Assembly (NCBI GenBank): GCA_002448235.1
Contig: DIXF01000011.1
Location: 62,001-126,000, forward strand
Length of the DNA stretch: 64,000 nt
Origin: Syntrophaceae bacterium UBA6087
Lineage (GTDB): Bacteria > Desulfobacterota > Desulfomonilia > UBA1062
Reading direction: 5' to 3'
The notes under the pieces were generated by a model. That model had not been told where the DNA came from. It did no database searches and saw only the letters and a program-made list of their open reading frames with translations. A program made the translations under genes and the position numbers. Shown piece after piece: positions 41,872-51,475 of the stretch; the first letter of the stretch is position 1, and each line of letters begins with the position of its first letter.

Positions 41872-43560
41872 ATGGTTTGCTTCTCTCGCGAGTGGGTTAT
41901 CAAAGGGCGTGTAGACCACAATGCGCTGGCCGATCTCAAATTTTCCCCGACCTTCAGATCTCTGATGAAAGTCCGCGGAATGGAGAACTCTCGCGATGTC
42001 TTGAGTTTTCTGGTTCCAAACCTCGGCCAGCTGAAGAATCCCCGGGACATGAAAAACATGGACCGCGCCTGTGAAAGGATTCTGGCCGCAATCGAAAAGG
42101 ACGAGCTCATCGGGATATTCACCGATTATGATGTAGACGGCGTATGCAGCGCGGCATTGATCCAGCGTTTCCTCATCAATATCGGGTGCAGACCTCCGGA
42201 GATATTCATCCCCGACCGGGTAAATGACGGGTACGGCCTGAATATTCGCGGCATCGAGGAACTCAGCGCCAAGAGAGTAAGCCTCCTGGTCACCGCAGAT
42301 TGCGGTGTTACATCCGTTCAGGAGGTAGCCCATGCGAACAGCCTCGGCATGGATGTCGTCATCACGGATCATCACGAACTGGGAGGAGCGACTCCCGATG
42401 CATACTGCATCCTCAATCCGAAACAACCCGACTGCCCGTTCTTCGGGGAGGATCTCTGCGGTGCAGGGGTCGTGTTTCATCTGATCATAGCGCTCAGGTC
42501 GCGCTTGCGGCAGCAGGGCATCGAGTGTCTCCCGAATCTCAAGGATGAACTCGACCTCGTGGCTATGGCCACCATTGCAGATGCGGTCTCCCTGGGAGGG
42601 ATAAACCGCATTCTGGTAAAAGAAGGGATGAATATCCTGAATGCGTCCGGCAGGATAGGACTTACCGCCCTGGCCAAGGTATCGGGACTGAACAGAGAGC
42701 TTCTTTCCCGGGATGTCGGATACATCCTGGGGCCGAGAATCAACGCCGCCGGCAGGCTTTCTCATGCGAAAAAGGCCTTCGATCTCCTGATCACGGAGGA
42801 TGAAGTCGTGGCACAGAACCTGGCGCTTGAGCTCAATCAGCTCAACCGATCCAGGCAGATGGAGGAACAGCAGGTCCTGACCGAGGTGTTAAGCCGGCTG
42901 GACGGCGAGGCCTCGCTGAAGAACGTAGTCGTAGTTGCCGGCACGAACTGGCATACGGGCGTGATAGGGATTGTCGCCTCAAGGCTGACGAGCATCTTTT
43001 CGAAACCGGCCATCGTAGTGTCCATCCTGGACGGTGTCGGTATCGGATCAGGACGATCCGTCACAGGGGTCGATCTGCATGCAGCTGTTTCCAAAGTATC
43101 CGAAGCCCTGAACGATTTCGGAGGACATAAAATGGCCGTAGGCCTCAATATCAATGAGGACAGGATACTCTCCTTTGCACGCGCCCTTGACGGGGCTCTG
43201 GCCTCCAGGGAAGAACAGGCGAGGAGTTTTGAGGTCGACCTGAAGGTTTCTCCCCTGGACATCACCCCGATGTTTCTGGAAGAGCTGGAAATGCTCGCTC
43301 CGTTCGGGGAGGGAAATCCGGAACCGGTATTCATGATCCCTTCCATGGAAGTTGTCGGTATGAAAAAATTGGCCAAAGCCCAGTGCAAGCTTATCCTGAA
43401 GCACTCAAACAGGGTGTTTCATACTTTGAAATGCACTATTGACGAGAGTACGGAGAAACTGCCCCGCTATATCGATGTCGCGTTTACTCCCGTGAAGATG
43501 AGGACGAACGGGAACCACTATCTGTATTTATCTTTGAAAGCCATATCCCCTGCCGGGTAA
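41872..43560 (+). CDS. recJ: Single-stranded-DNA-specific exonuclease RecJ
   Basis: A 562-residue DHH-family nuclease. The motifs are TDYDVDGVCSAALIQ, VTADCGVTS, DVVITDHHELG, CGAGVVFHL and the DHHA1 motif SGRSVTGVDLH with FGGHKMAVGLNI. It degrades ssDNA 5' to 3' in repair and recombination. AAGGTG before ATG 41872 supports that start; GTG 41863 is possible. Its last 77 bases overlap the end of the convergent DUF4388 gene on the other strand. Confidence 0.95.
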   Translation: MVCFSREWVIKGRVDHNALADLKFSPTFRSLMKVRGMENSRDVLSFLVPNLGQLKNPRDMKNMDRACERILAAIEKDELIGIFTDYDVDGVCSAALIQRFLINIGCRPPEIFIPDRVNDGYGLNIRGIEELSAKRVSLLVTADCGVTSVQEVAHANSLGMDVVITDHHELGGATPDAYCILNPKQPDCPFFGEDLCGAGVVFHLIIALRSRLRQQGIECLPNLKDELDLVAMATIADAVSLGGINRILVKEGMNILNASGRIGLTALAKVSGLNRELLSRDVGYILGPRINAAGRLSHAKKAFDLLITEDEVVAQNLALELNQLNRSRQMEEQQVLTEVLSRLDGEASLKNVVVVAGTNWHTGVIGIVASRLTSIFSKPAIVVSILDGVGIGSGRSVTGVDLHAAVSKVSEALNDFGGHKMAVGLNINEDRILSFARALDGALASREEQARSFEVDLKVSPLDITPMFLEELEMLAPFGEGNPEPVFMIPSMEVVGMKKLAKAQCKLILKHSNRVFHTLKCTIDESTEKLPRYIDVAFTPVKMRTNGNHYLYLSLKAISPAG

Positions 43561-44473
43561 AATCTTCAGCTATTTCCTTTTGATTCCGTATGTAAGACGT
43601 GATCCCGTCGGGGATGAAGTTCCCCTGAAGGAATCTCGGCTCTCCGATCAGAAAGATAATCAGTGCCGTTACTGCAAGCAGAATGAAAGAGGACACTTTC
43701 TTGACCTTCAGCAGGAATACCCGTTTGGCAATGGATGAATCGCGTGTTTCAACGGTGCCTTGAGGAAAGACCTCCACGAGGCCGCAATCGATGAGTCTGA
43801 CGAGGGCGCTCAATGCCTCGAAAGGCGGTTCCAGCGACTGACGGATGACATTCTGAACCGTGTTCTTCTCATCGATGAGATCAAAGATATGCATCTCGAT
43901 AGCGCCGAGGTGATATTTTTTTACGATATCCTCGGTAAGAGGCATGATCGTGACCGGAGAGTAATCAACAGGAGGGATTTTCTGTTTGATGATCGGCCAC
44001 TCGTCGATCACCCGCAAGGTATCCAGAATTACCCCCTCTGTCGGTACATGGCAGGGAAGAACGCCTTCGGCATCGACTTCCCAGTCTTCAAATTTATAAC
44101 TGCCCTCTTTCCACTGAAACACATCGAGTAGAATGGTTTTGATGACTACGTTGGTGGCTCTTTCCAGGAAGGTTTTTTTGAGTTTTCCCTGGTTGATGAG
44201 AATATCGAACCATTTGTGCGAGTTCTTTCTTTCATGCTCAAAGGCGGTCTTGAAATCTCTCTCAAGGATGAAGCCTCCCTTGAGAAGCAGGTCTGCGCGG
44301 GGATCTATCTCCCATTGATCGGATTTGATTCCCTGAATAGTCCCATTGTCGAATACAAGAGAAATTGAGGCCTTCGGAGAGGCAAGGATCAATGTTCCGG
44401 TCTTCATCTGCTGCGAGATGAGCTGGAAGATCTCCGTTACGCCAAAACCTTTGAGTGTTCCGAGTAACGCCAT
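43484..44473 (-). CDS. DUF4388 protein with C-terminal membrane helix
   Basis: A 329-residue protein, last gene of the MglA operon. The N-terminal 110 residues match DUF4388 (PatA-N-like): LLGTLKGFGVTEIFQLISQQ, TGTLILASP, FDNGTIQGIKSD. A second helical part follows (LRVIDEWPIIKQKIPPVDYS). Near residue 265 is a membrane segment (VSSFILLAVTALIIFLIG) and a short C-terminal tail. DUF4388 proteins are linked with motility, response regulators and polarity in deltaproteobacteria. It starts four bases after the TPR membrane protein stop. Confidence 0.8.
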   Translation of the reverse strand: MALLGTLKGFGVTEIFQLISQQMKTGTLILASPKASISLVFDNGTIQGIKSDQWEIDPRADLLLKGGFILERDFKTAFEHERKNSHKWFDILINQGKLKKTFLERATNVVIKTILLDVFQWKEGSYKFEDWEVDAEGVLPCHVPTEGVILDTLRVIDEWPIIKQKIPPVDYSPVTIMPLTEDIVKKYHLGAIEMHIFDLIDEKNTVQNVIRQSLEPPFEALSALVRLIDCGLVEVFPQGTVETRDSSIAKRVFLLKVKKVSSFILLAVTALIIFLIGEPRFLQGNFIPDGITSYIRNQKEIAEDFTRQGIWLSKINTDSGSRSSSSSRE

Positions 44474-44477
44474 ACCT

Positions 44478-45968
44478 TTATACCCCGTATTTCACCGGAG
44501 GCGACTTGTACGCTCTCCAGTAAAGGAACCCGGCCATGAGTACGCCGGCTGCCCGAGCGTATCCGGTGAAGTCTACCCCTGTCGGTACGAAAGAATAGAT
44601 GAATCTGCAGCCCGTAACGATAAGAATCAATGAAGAGCAGAATAAGGTGAGCCGTACGACTGCCTTCAGCGGTCTGTTCGCAATAAAGGATCCCAGACCG
44701 GGGAGAATGAACTCCAGTTTCCACGTGTGCGAGGTGTTCATTGTCCGGAAGCTCTTTATTTCCTCTGCCTTGCTTGCAAGGATGGTATTCATTTTACTCT
44801 TGGGTTTGGTCTCTATCCAATGGCACTGGAGACACATGGGATATCCCGACCCAGAGGTCGTGCCGGAGTAATAGAGGTTGCCGCACCGGTGGCAGCGCTT
44901 CGTGAATTTCTCTTCAGGGATATGGCCCATGAAGAAAATAATGAGAATCATGGCAACGCTGACATAAATGGCCCGATTTCTTTCAAAAATACCGAAGGCA
45001 AAATGCCAGAGCGCATCGGCTGCCCTGTTGAGATCTTCGGAGGGCTTCATCTGGCGTGCAAGTTGCTTCATCGGAGGGACATTCTCAAGGATGTAGGTTT
45101 TATCCTTGTTTTTTGTTTTCGCTTCCTGATCGAGAAGGCCACGCACCATCTCGGCATTTATGATGCTCGCCTTCTGGATGGAACGTTCAGCCTCGTAAAG
45201 ATTGAAGGTGGCCTGGTAGAGTCTGCTCAGGTTATAATGGTAAATAATGTTGTTCGGGTCCAGGGTCGCTGCATTCTGAAAAGCCTTGATCGCCTCGCTG
45301 TTCCTGCCGGCCCCGGCGAGAGAGATACCCAGGTGATTATAGTACCTGCTGTTATTCGGCTCCAGATCCAATCCCTTGCTCAGCAAGGCAATGGCGGCAT
45401 CCTGGTTTCCCTTCCTGATTTCCGTGACTGCCTGGATGTTCAAAGGCTCTGCATCGGCAGGATTATTCCGGGCCCAGTTCGCAACGGCAATTATGTCTTT
45501 GGCTGGTGCAATGGACTGGTCGATAGTAAAGATTTCCCTGTTTACGTGTGTTTCGGCATAAGTGAGGAACCCTGCTCCGATATGAGCGAGCCAGCTCGAC
45601 ATGAAGATGATCGATATGAATACAAAGGCAATTCGTTTTTCAAATATGTTCAGGTATCCCCACAGGACCAGGAACCACCAGAGTACGAACAACAGTGGCC
45701 CTGCATCAAAAAACACGGGTAAGGCAAGGATCAGCGCAATCCAGAGCATGAGGCCTATGGACGGCATCTCGTTATTCGTCTTGGTTTTCAGATCGTTGAG
45801 AAAGTTGGGGGTATACTTTACCAGAAGGCATACGCCTATGAGAAAGAGCGTTACAAGGGTTGTGGTGATGACGAAAAAGTAACCGTTGCCGACGGATGTA
45901 GCGAAAAACGGCCAATAGGCATACAGCGCCTTGGGCGATAAGGGCAACAGTCCGGTAATTGTCGACAA
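44478..45968 (-). CDS. TPR membrane protein with zinc-ribbon segment
   Basis: A 496-residue protein. Four membrane helices lie within residues 20-150. TPR repeats follow at about 165-280 (AEPLNIQAVTEIRKGNQDAA; YYNHLGISLAGAGRNSEAIK; IYHYNLSRLYQATFNLYEAE). A further membrane helix comes near 345, then a Cys4 motif (RCHRCGNLYYSG; PMCLQCHW), and two C-terminal helices. It probably is a scaffold in the inner membrane. It starts 13 bases after the GTPase gene in an operon; a role as membrane partner of the MglA-like protein is plausible but inferred. Confidence 0.75.
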   Translation of the reverse strand: MSTITGLLPLSPKALYAYWPFFATSVGNGYFFVITTTLVTLFLIGVCLLVKYTPNFLNDLKTKTNNEMPSIGLMLWIALILALPVFFDAGPLLFVLWWFLVLWGYLNIFEKRIAFVFISIIFMSSWLAHIGAGFLTYAETHVNREIFTIDQSIAPAKDIIAVANWARNNPADAEPLNIQAVTEIRKGNQDAAIALLSKGLDLEPNNSRYYNHLGISLAGAGRNSEAIKAFQNAATLDPNNIIYHYNLSRLYQATFNLYEAERSIQKASIINAEMVRGLLDQEAKTKNKDKTYILENVPPMKQLARQMKPSEDLNRAADALWHFAFGIFERNRAIYVSVAMILIIFFMGHIPEEKFTKRCHRCGNLYYSGTTSGSGYPMCLQCHWIETKPKSKMNTILASKAEEIKSFRTMNTSHTWKLEFILPGLGSFIANRPLKAVVRLTLFCSSLILIVTGCRFIYSFVPTGVDFTGYARAAGVLMAGFLYWRAYKSPPVKYGV

Positions 45969-45981
45969 CGTGTATACTCCT

Positions 45982-46938
45982 TTATTCGTCCGGGAAGAGC
46001 TTATCCAGCTTGATAGCCAAATCCAGAGTAAAGGTCCTGTCTTCGCCTTCTATTTTAATATGCAATGGGATACTGATCGCGTTCACGGAAATTATTTTTG
46101 CACTTTCCGTGCCTATGATCTGAATACGGCCCCCTGCAAAATCAGAAGGAGCGGAAACGGATGCCTCCTGCTGCCTTTGTGCCGGTCGTTCCTGAGCGGG
46201 TCCCGATCTCTCCAGAACCGGGGCTTCGTGTCTCTGCACAGGTTCATGATGAGGTTCGGCATGTTCGTTCGAATGCATGGGCGCCGACGATTCAACCATG
46301 GTCCGCTCTCTTTCCGGAGCAGGTACCGGTTTTTGCTGCTGGGGCTTTCCGCTCGTTCCCATTTCGATATGCTGGAGTACCATTTTCGTAATCTTCGTAA
46401 GCGTCTGGAGCACTCCTTCACCTGTAGTGGCGACCGTCTCGAAGTACGGATAATGATCAGGATTGAGGATCTGTTCCATTTCGTTGACAGGGGCGGCATC
46501 GGGGATGTCCCGCTTATTGTACTGGATAACCAGCGGCAGGGTTTTGAGGCTTTTGCCGTAATAGTTGAGGTTTTCTTCGAGGTTTGCAAGGCTCTCAACG
46601 TTTTCTTCCATCTTGTCGCGTTGCGAATCGGCCACGAATACCAGCCCGTCGACACCGGTGAGAACAGCTCTCCGGGTGGAGTTATAATATACCTGGCCCG
46701 GGACGGTATAGAAATGCAGCCTTGTCTTAAAGCCGCGGATATTGGCTATCTCAATGGGAAGGAAATCGAAAAAGAGCGTACGGTCGGCCTCTGTAGCCAG
46801 AGATACGAGCTTGCCCTTCTGATCCGGCTTTATGGTGGCGTAAATGGATTGTATGTTCGTAGTCTTCCCGCATAAAGAAGGCCCATAATATACTATTTTT
46901 GCAGATATCTCTTTTTTCGAGTAATTAATTACCGCCAT
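45982..46938 (-). CDS. MglA-like small GTPase with C-terminal extension
   Basis: A 318-residue protein. Residues 1-195 align along their whole length with Myxococcus MglA: G1 loop GPSLCGKTTN (19-28), G3 segment YTVPGQVYYNSTRR with Gln82, VDGLVFVADSQ and G4 NKRD (141-144). MglA-type GTPases set cell polarity and motility. Unlike MglA (195 residues), this protein has a Pro-, Gln- and His-rich linker of about 65 residues and then a beta-rich module of about 55 (RIQIIGTESAKIISVNAISI). GGAGGATGAT before ATG 46936-46938 fixes the start; the TPR stop is one base upstream. No MglB-like gene is visible here. Confidence 0.88.
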   Translation of the reverse strand: MAVINYSKKEISAKIVYYGPSLCGKTTNIQSIYATIKPDQKGKLVSLATEADRTLFFDFLPIEIANIRGFKTRLHFYTVPGQVYYNSTRRAVLTGVDGLVFVADSQRDKMEENVESLANLEENLNYYGKSLKTLPLVIQYNKRDIPDAAPVNEMEQILNPDHYPYFETVATTGEGVLQTLTKITKMVLQHIEMGTSGKPQQQKPVPAPERERTMVESSAPMHSNEHAEPHHEPVQRHEAPVLERSGPAQERPAQRQQEASVSAPSDFAGGRIQIIGTESAKIISVNAISIPLHIKIEGEDRTFTLDLAIKLDKLFPDE

Positions 46939-46939
46939 A

Positions 46940-47962
46940 TCATCCTCCACCAGCCAGTCTTACTATTTCGACCTCAACGTCTTTGAAATCCTTATGGTTC
47001 TTATGGATTTCCTTGAAAATGGACAGGGCGCTCGCATTGTCGCCCATTGCCTTGTATGTCTGGGCTATCTCGTAATAAATGCCCACCTTCATGTCTTTCG
47101 ATGTTTCTTCCAGGCAGGATCCGTCCTTCAGGGCCTGCAGAGACTCCTTGAACAAACCCCGCTCCCGGTACGTAATTCCCAGCATGGTATACGCGTCGAA
47201 GAGCTTCTCATTGGTTGAAATTACCTTATTGAAAGAATCGATGGCATCGTCTAAGAGTCCGGTTTCCCGATAGGCCAGTCCCATATTATAAAGGAACAGC
47301 GGATCTTCTTTCCCTTCCGAGGATACGCTTTCTTCTATGGCCTTGAAAACGCTCTCCACGCCGGTTTCATCGACGAGGTTCTCCGATGAAGCATCGATAT
47401 GAAGCTCTTCTATCTGCTGATCAAGCTCGCTGTTGAGATCGTAGAAATCCGTCTCCGTGATGCCGGGTGTTTCTAAATTCTTGGGAAGAGGATCCATCAT
47501 GCCCTTTTCCCTGACATTGAAGGTCTGCACCTTCTTATTTACGGTCATATGAGCAGGATCGAGTTCGGCCGCCTTCTGCATATACATGGTAGCCGCTTCA
47601 TTCTCACCGCTTTTCTCTAATATTTCCGAAAGCTTTACATACTGAGTCGCAGCCTCCCTGCTGAAACCCTGGAGCTGGTAGAGCTCTGCAAGTTTTTCAT
47701 AAGGCTTCCCCCAGAGGGTATTTATCTTGATGGCCTGTTTGTAAAGGGCAATGGCTTTCGGGTAAAATCCCTTATTGTTGTAAACATCTCCCAAACGGAC
47801 ATAGATGTCAGAGGCGTCTTCATTTTTCTCGGCTTTGAGATAAAGGTCGCCGAGCTTCTTTAAAAGTACCACATCATCAGGCCGTTTCTCCAGAGCAGAT
47901 TCACAGGCGCGTAATTCCTTTGCGCCTTTATTCTTGCCGAAGAGACCGTCGAACAGGCTCAT
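46940..47962 (-). CDS. TPR-repeat protein, first gene of the MglA operon
   Basis: A 340-residue soluble protein. It starts MSLFDGLFGKNKGAKELRAC, with AAAGG upstream; the longer open frame (from 48010) lacks a ribosome site. It has two TPR blocks: residues about 25-160 (LLKKLGDLYLKAEKNEDASD; IYVRLGDVYNNKGFYPKAI) and 245-340 (LFLYNMGLAYRETGLLDDAI; YTMLGITYRERGLFKESL). An acidic spacer separates them. Two-block TPR proteins of this type often serve as adaptors for a GTPase. It is one base from the MglA-like start, so translation is coupled. Confidence 0.82.
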   Translation of the reverse strand: MSLFDGLFGKNKGAKELRACESALEKRPDDVVLLKKLGDLYLKAEKNEDASDIYVRLGDVYNNKGFYPKAIALYKQAIKINTLWGKPYEKLAELYQLQGFSREAATQYVKLSEILEKSGENEAATMYMQKAAELDPAHMTVNKKVQTFNVREKGMMDPLPKNLETPGITETDFYDLNSELDQQIEELHIDASSENLVDETGVESVFKAIEESVSSEGKEDPLFLYNMGLAYRETGLLDDAIDSFNKVISTNEKLFDAYTMLGITYRERGLFKESLQALKDGSCLEETSKDMKVGIYYEIAQTYKAMGDNASALSIFKEIHKNHKDFKDVEVEIVRLAGGG

Positions 47963-48237
47963 ATCATGATACCTTTCATTCTTTGGATATATCCCCTTTC
48001 TGCCCCTCAACAGTATTCAATACCTGGTTCATCGGTGCTCCGTTATACAAACTTTAACCGTATTATCCGTTTATGAATGAATGTAAGTGCTCGTTGGTGC
48101 ATATCTCATGCCTTGACATCGGAGATAGTATTCCCGCATGTAATGGGTGAAGAAAACATGGATAACAGGACGATGGATTTCGTTCATCCCCTCTGCGTGA
48201 AGAGGTCAGTGCCATGCGGCATACAGGGATTTCTTAA

Positions 48238-50409
48238 GTGAATGTAGCCGGTCAAATTCATGAATTAGAGGGTATACTGGAGAAGATTCTTTTCCGTGAC
48301 GAGTCGAGCGGCTGGAGCGTCGCCAGGATCACGGAACTTTCCTCACGCGACCTCATTACCGCCACCGGAACATTTTTTGGTATCAGTCCGGGCGACCGGG
48401 TGCTCATCAGGGGGAAATGGGTAAACAGGGAACCTTACGGACAGCAGTTCCAGATGGAATCTTTTGTTCCCCTCAAGCCTGGGAGCTTAAGCGGCATCCG
48501 GGATTATCTTGCGTCTGGGTTCATTCAGGGCGTAGGGGAAGAGACCGCCAGGAAGCTTGTCGATACCTTCGGCATCGATGTCATCGATATCATCGAAAAC
48601 CGGCCCCACAGACTCACCGAGGTGAAAGGCATCGGCAGATCACGGGCGAAAAAGATCCACGAAGCCTGGAAAGATCATCACGAGATGTCGGATATCATGA
48701 TCTTTCTTCAGACTCAAGGTATACCGGCCTCGTACGCCTATCGGATCTATCTGTTCTACGGCAGAGAGGCAGCCCGGGTTATCCAGGCGAATCCCTACAG
48801 GCTCTGCTTCGACATCCACGGCATCGGTTTCAAAACCGCGGACAGGATGGCGCTTGAGCTCGGGGTGCACCGGGAGTCTCCTCAACGGGCAAACGCAGGC
48901 GTCGTTTTTGTCATGGGACAGATCTCGGAAAACGGCAACGTCTGCTATCCCTTGTCAGCACTTGTCTCCCGGGCGATGCATATCCTCGAGATCCCGGAGC
49001 CCAAGGTACGCGACGCCGTGGAGGAGCTGGCGTTCAAGGGAGAATTGATCGTCATCGATCATGCCGGGAAAAGCTTTGTATATCTTCATGCGCTCGAAGA
49101 TGCCGAGTCAATGATCGCGCAGGACCTGAAAGCCCTCATGAAGGTCGCCTCTCACCTGAATATCTCCGATGTTCCCAGCGCTGTCCGCTGGTTTGAGGCG
49201 ACCTACGAGGTGGAGTTCGCACAGGAGCAGAGAGATGCACTGGCAAGCGCCCTGACCGAGAAGGTTCTGGTTATCACCGGAGGACCCGGCACCGGAAAGA
49301 CCACTCTGATCAGGGGTATCACCGAGATCTGTGAGCGCAGAGGGATGAAAATCCATCTCTGCGCCCCTACGGGCAGGGCGGCAAAACGGATGTGCGAAGC
49401 CACCGGGCGTGAGGCGAAGACCATCCACCGGCTCTTCGAGCTCAAGGAGGCCGATGAGTTCGGAGACGGGCAGGGCAAGCGTACTCTCGTGTCGGATGTG
49501 CTCATCATCGACGAGGCCTCCATGGTGGATGCCTTCCTGTTTTCCCGCGTGCTTAAACGAATCGATTCCGGAACCACTCTTGTCCTGGTGGGTGACTCGG
49601 ATCAGCTTCCCTCGGTCGGTCCGGGGAATGTGCTTCTGGATGTTATCAGGTCGGGACTCGTGAAGACCATTCGCCTCAAGACCATTTTCCGGCAGGCCTT
49701 GAAAAGCCTGATCGTCATCAACGCCCATAGAATCAACCAGGGTTTGAAGCCGTTCGAGAAGCTCGAAGATGCACAGGAAGACTACTTTTTCTTCCAGCGG
49801 GAAAATCCGGACGAAATCCTTCAGATCGTCAAGGAGCTCGTTGCCAGGAGAATACCGAGAAGGTTCGGGTTCGACCCTTTCAGGGAAATCCAGGTTCTCT
49901 CCCCTATGCACAAAGGAACCCTCGGGGTGGAAAACCTCAACGTCGAGCTTCAGGCGCTGCTCAATCCTGATGGCAGGGTACTTATGCACGGTGCCCGAAG
50001 ATTCTGCGAGGGGGATAAGGTAATGCAGCTGAAGAATAACTATGATAACGGGATATTCAACGGCGACATGGGCGCGGTGATGTTTATCGATCCGGAAAAG
50101 AGGATCATGGATGTTGACTTTGAGGGCAGGATTGTACGATACGAGAGATCTACTATGGATGAGCTCGCCGTTTCATATGCCTGCTCGATTCATAAGGCCC
50201 AGGGCAATGAATACCCTGCAGTAGTGCTTGTATTGCACACGCAGCATGGTATCATGCTCCAGCGGAATCTGCTTTATACCGCGATGACCAGAGGTAAATC
50301 GCTGGTTGCAGTGGTGGGAAGCGAAAGAGCCATAGAAATCGCCGTGGCGAATGTGGTAAAAGCGCGGCGGTATACACTTCTCGCAGAGAGGCTGAAAGGT
50401 CTCCTCTGA
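48238..50409 (+). CDS. recD2: RecD2-type ATP-dependent helicase
   Basis: A 723-residue superfamily 1B helicase. The N-terminus has the OB/helix-hairpin-helix region (LSGIRDYLASGFIQGVGEETARKL; EVKGIGRSRAKKI). Helicase motifs are Walker A ITGGPGTGKTTLI, LIIDEASMVD, LVGDSDQLPSVGPG and the C-terminal YACSIHKAQGNEYPAVV and LLYTAMTRGK. It is RecD2 rather than RecD because of the N-terminal extension and the absence of recB/recC. It unwinds DNA 5' to 3'. It begins at GTG 48238. The neighbouring genes are not functionally linked. Confidence 0.95.
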   Translation: MNVAGQIHELEGILEKILFRDESSGWSVARITELSSRDLITATGTFFGISPGDRVLIRGKWVNREPYGQQFQMESFVPLKPGSLSGIRDYLASGFIQGVGEETARKLVDTFGIDVIDIIENRPHRLTEVKGIGRSRAKKIHEAWKDHHEMSDIMIFLQTQGIPASYAYRIYLFYGREAARVIQANPYRLCFDIHGIGFKTADRMALELGVHRESPQRANAGVVFVMGQISENGNVCYPLSALVSRAMHILEIPEPKVRDAVEELAFKGELIVIDHAGKSFVYLHALEDAESMIAQDLKALMKVASHLNISDVPSAVRWFEATYEVEFAQEQRDALASALTEKVLVITGGPGTGKTTLIRGITEICERRGMKIHLCAPTGRAAKRMCEATGREAKTIHRLFELKEADEFGDGQGKRTLVSDVLIIDEASMVDAFLFSRVLKRIDSGTTLVLVGDSDQLPSVGPGNVLLDVIRSGLVKTIRLKTIFRQALKSLIVINAHRINQGLKPFEKLEDAQEDYFFFQRENPDEILQIVKELVARRIPRRFGFDPFREIQVLSPMHKGTLGVENLNVELQALLNPDGRVLMHGARRFCEGDKVMQLKNNYDNGIFNGDMGAVMFIDPEKRIMDVDFEGRIVRYERSTMDELAVSYACSIHKAQGNEYPAVVLVLHTQHGIMLQRNLLYTAMTRGKSLVAVVGSERAIEIAVANVVKARRYTLLAERLKGLL

Positions 50410-50434
50410 GTGGAAGCCAAGAAGCAGGAACGAT

Positions 50435-51475
50435 ATGAACACCGGCAAAGAACACCATCCTTCGAAGAAATCCACTCCTGCCGTCGAGAGCAAGGGAGCT
50501 CTCCTCGAGATTCAGGATCTCCATACCCATTTCCATACCCCGGAGGGAGTAGTGAGGGCCTTAAGCGGGGTTGATCTGCGCCTGAACGAGGGCCGCACCC
50601 TGGGCATCGTCGGTGAGTCCGGATGCGGGAAAACGGTTCTGGCGCTCACGATCTTGAGGCTTATCCCGCAGCCGCCGGGCAGGATCGCCAAGGGAAAGAT
50701 CTTTTTTCAGGGAGTCGATCTGCTCTCTTTGGACGATAAAGGCATCCGGGAGATCAGAGGAAACAAGATTTCGATGATCTTTCAGGAGCCCATGACGTCG
50801 CTCAATCCCGTATTCACCATCGGATCGCAGATCGAGGAAGTCATAGCGCTTCATCAGCCCCACCTGGCCACGACCCGGAGGCAGGCCAGGGATGTTACGG
50901 TCCAGATGCTGGACATGGTGGGCATCTCCTCTCCCGGCAAGCGCATCGATGATTATCCCCACCAGCTGAGCGGCGGCATGTGCCAGCGGATCATGATCGC
51001 CATGGCGCTTGCATGCAAGCCGTCTCTGATGATCGCTGACGAGCCCACCACAGCCCTTGACGTGACCACCCAGGCCCAGATCCTCTCGCTCATGAAAGAT
51101 CTGAAGGACGAGACAGGCACGTCCATCATCCTCGTTACCCATGATCTGGGCGTTGTCGCCAATTCGTGCGACGAGGTTGCAGTCATGTATACCGGCCACG
51201 TAGTCGAGTATGCCGGGATCGAGAGTATCTTCGCCTCCCCGCTTCACCCCTATACCAAGGGGCTGATGAGGTCCATTCCCACGATAGAGGCGCGTAAGCG
51301 GGGTGAGATCCTCCATACGATCCCCGGCAACGTCCCCATGGGAAAGGATGTACCTCAGGGGTGCACCTTCAACAACCGCTGCGAAGAAGTCATGGATATC
51401 TGCCGCAAGGAGTATCCGCCCGTGTTCGTTCCGGCTGAAGGACACTCGGTGAGATGCTGGAGGTACAGACGCTGA
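50435..51475 (+). CDS. oppD: Oligopeptide ABC transporter ATP-binding protein (OppD/DppD type)
   Basis: A 346-residue ATPase with Walker A VGESGCGKTVLA, the signature LSGGMCQRIMIAMALAC, Walker B LMIADEPTTALD and the OppD/DppD C-terminal Cys-rich tail (GCTFNNRCEEVMDICRKEYP), which in homologues binds an Fe-S cluster. It energises peptide or nickel import in the inner membrane. The stop overlaps the oppF start as TGATG. No permease or binding protein gene is near, so partners must be elsewhere. Confidence 0.92.
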   Translation: MNTGKEHHPSKKSTPAVESKGALLEIQDLHTHFHTPEGVVRALSGVDLRLNEGRTLGIVGESGCGKTVLALTILRLIPQPPGRIAKGKIFFQGVDLLSLDDKGIREIRGNKISMIFQEPMTSLNPVFTIGSQIEEVIALHQPHLATTRRQARDVTVQMLDMVGISSPGKRIDDYPHQLSGGMCQRIMIAMALACKPSLMIADEPTTALDVTTQAQILSLMKDLKDETGTSIILVTHDLGVVANSCDEVAVMYTGHVVEYAGIESIFASPLHPYTKGLMRSIPTIEARKRGEILHTIPGNVPMGKDVPQGCTFNNRCEEVMDICRKEYPPVFVPAEGHSVRCWRYRR

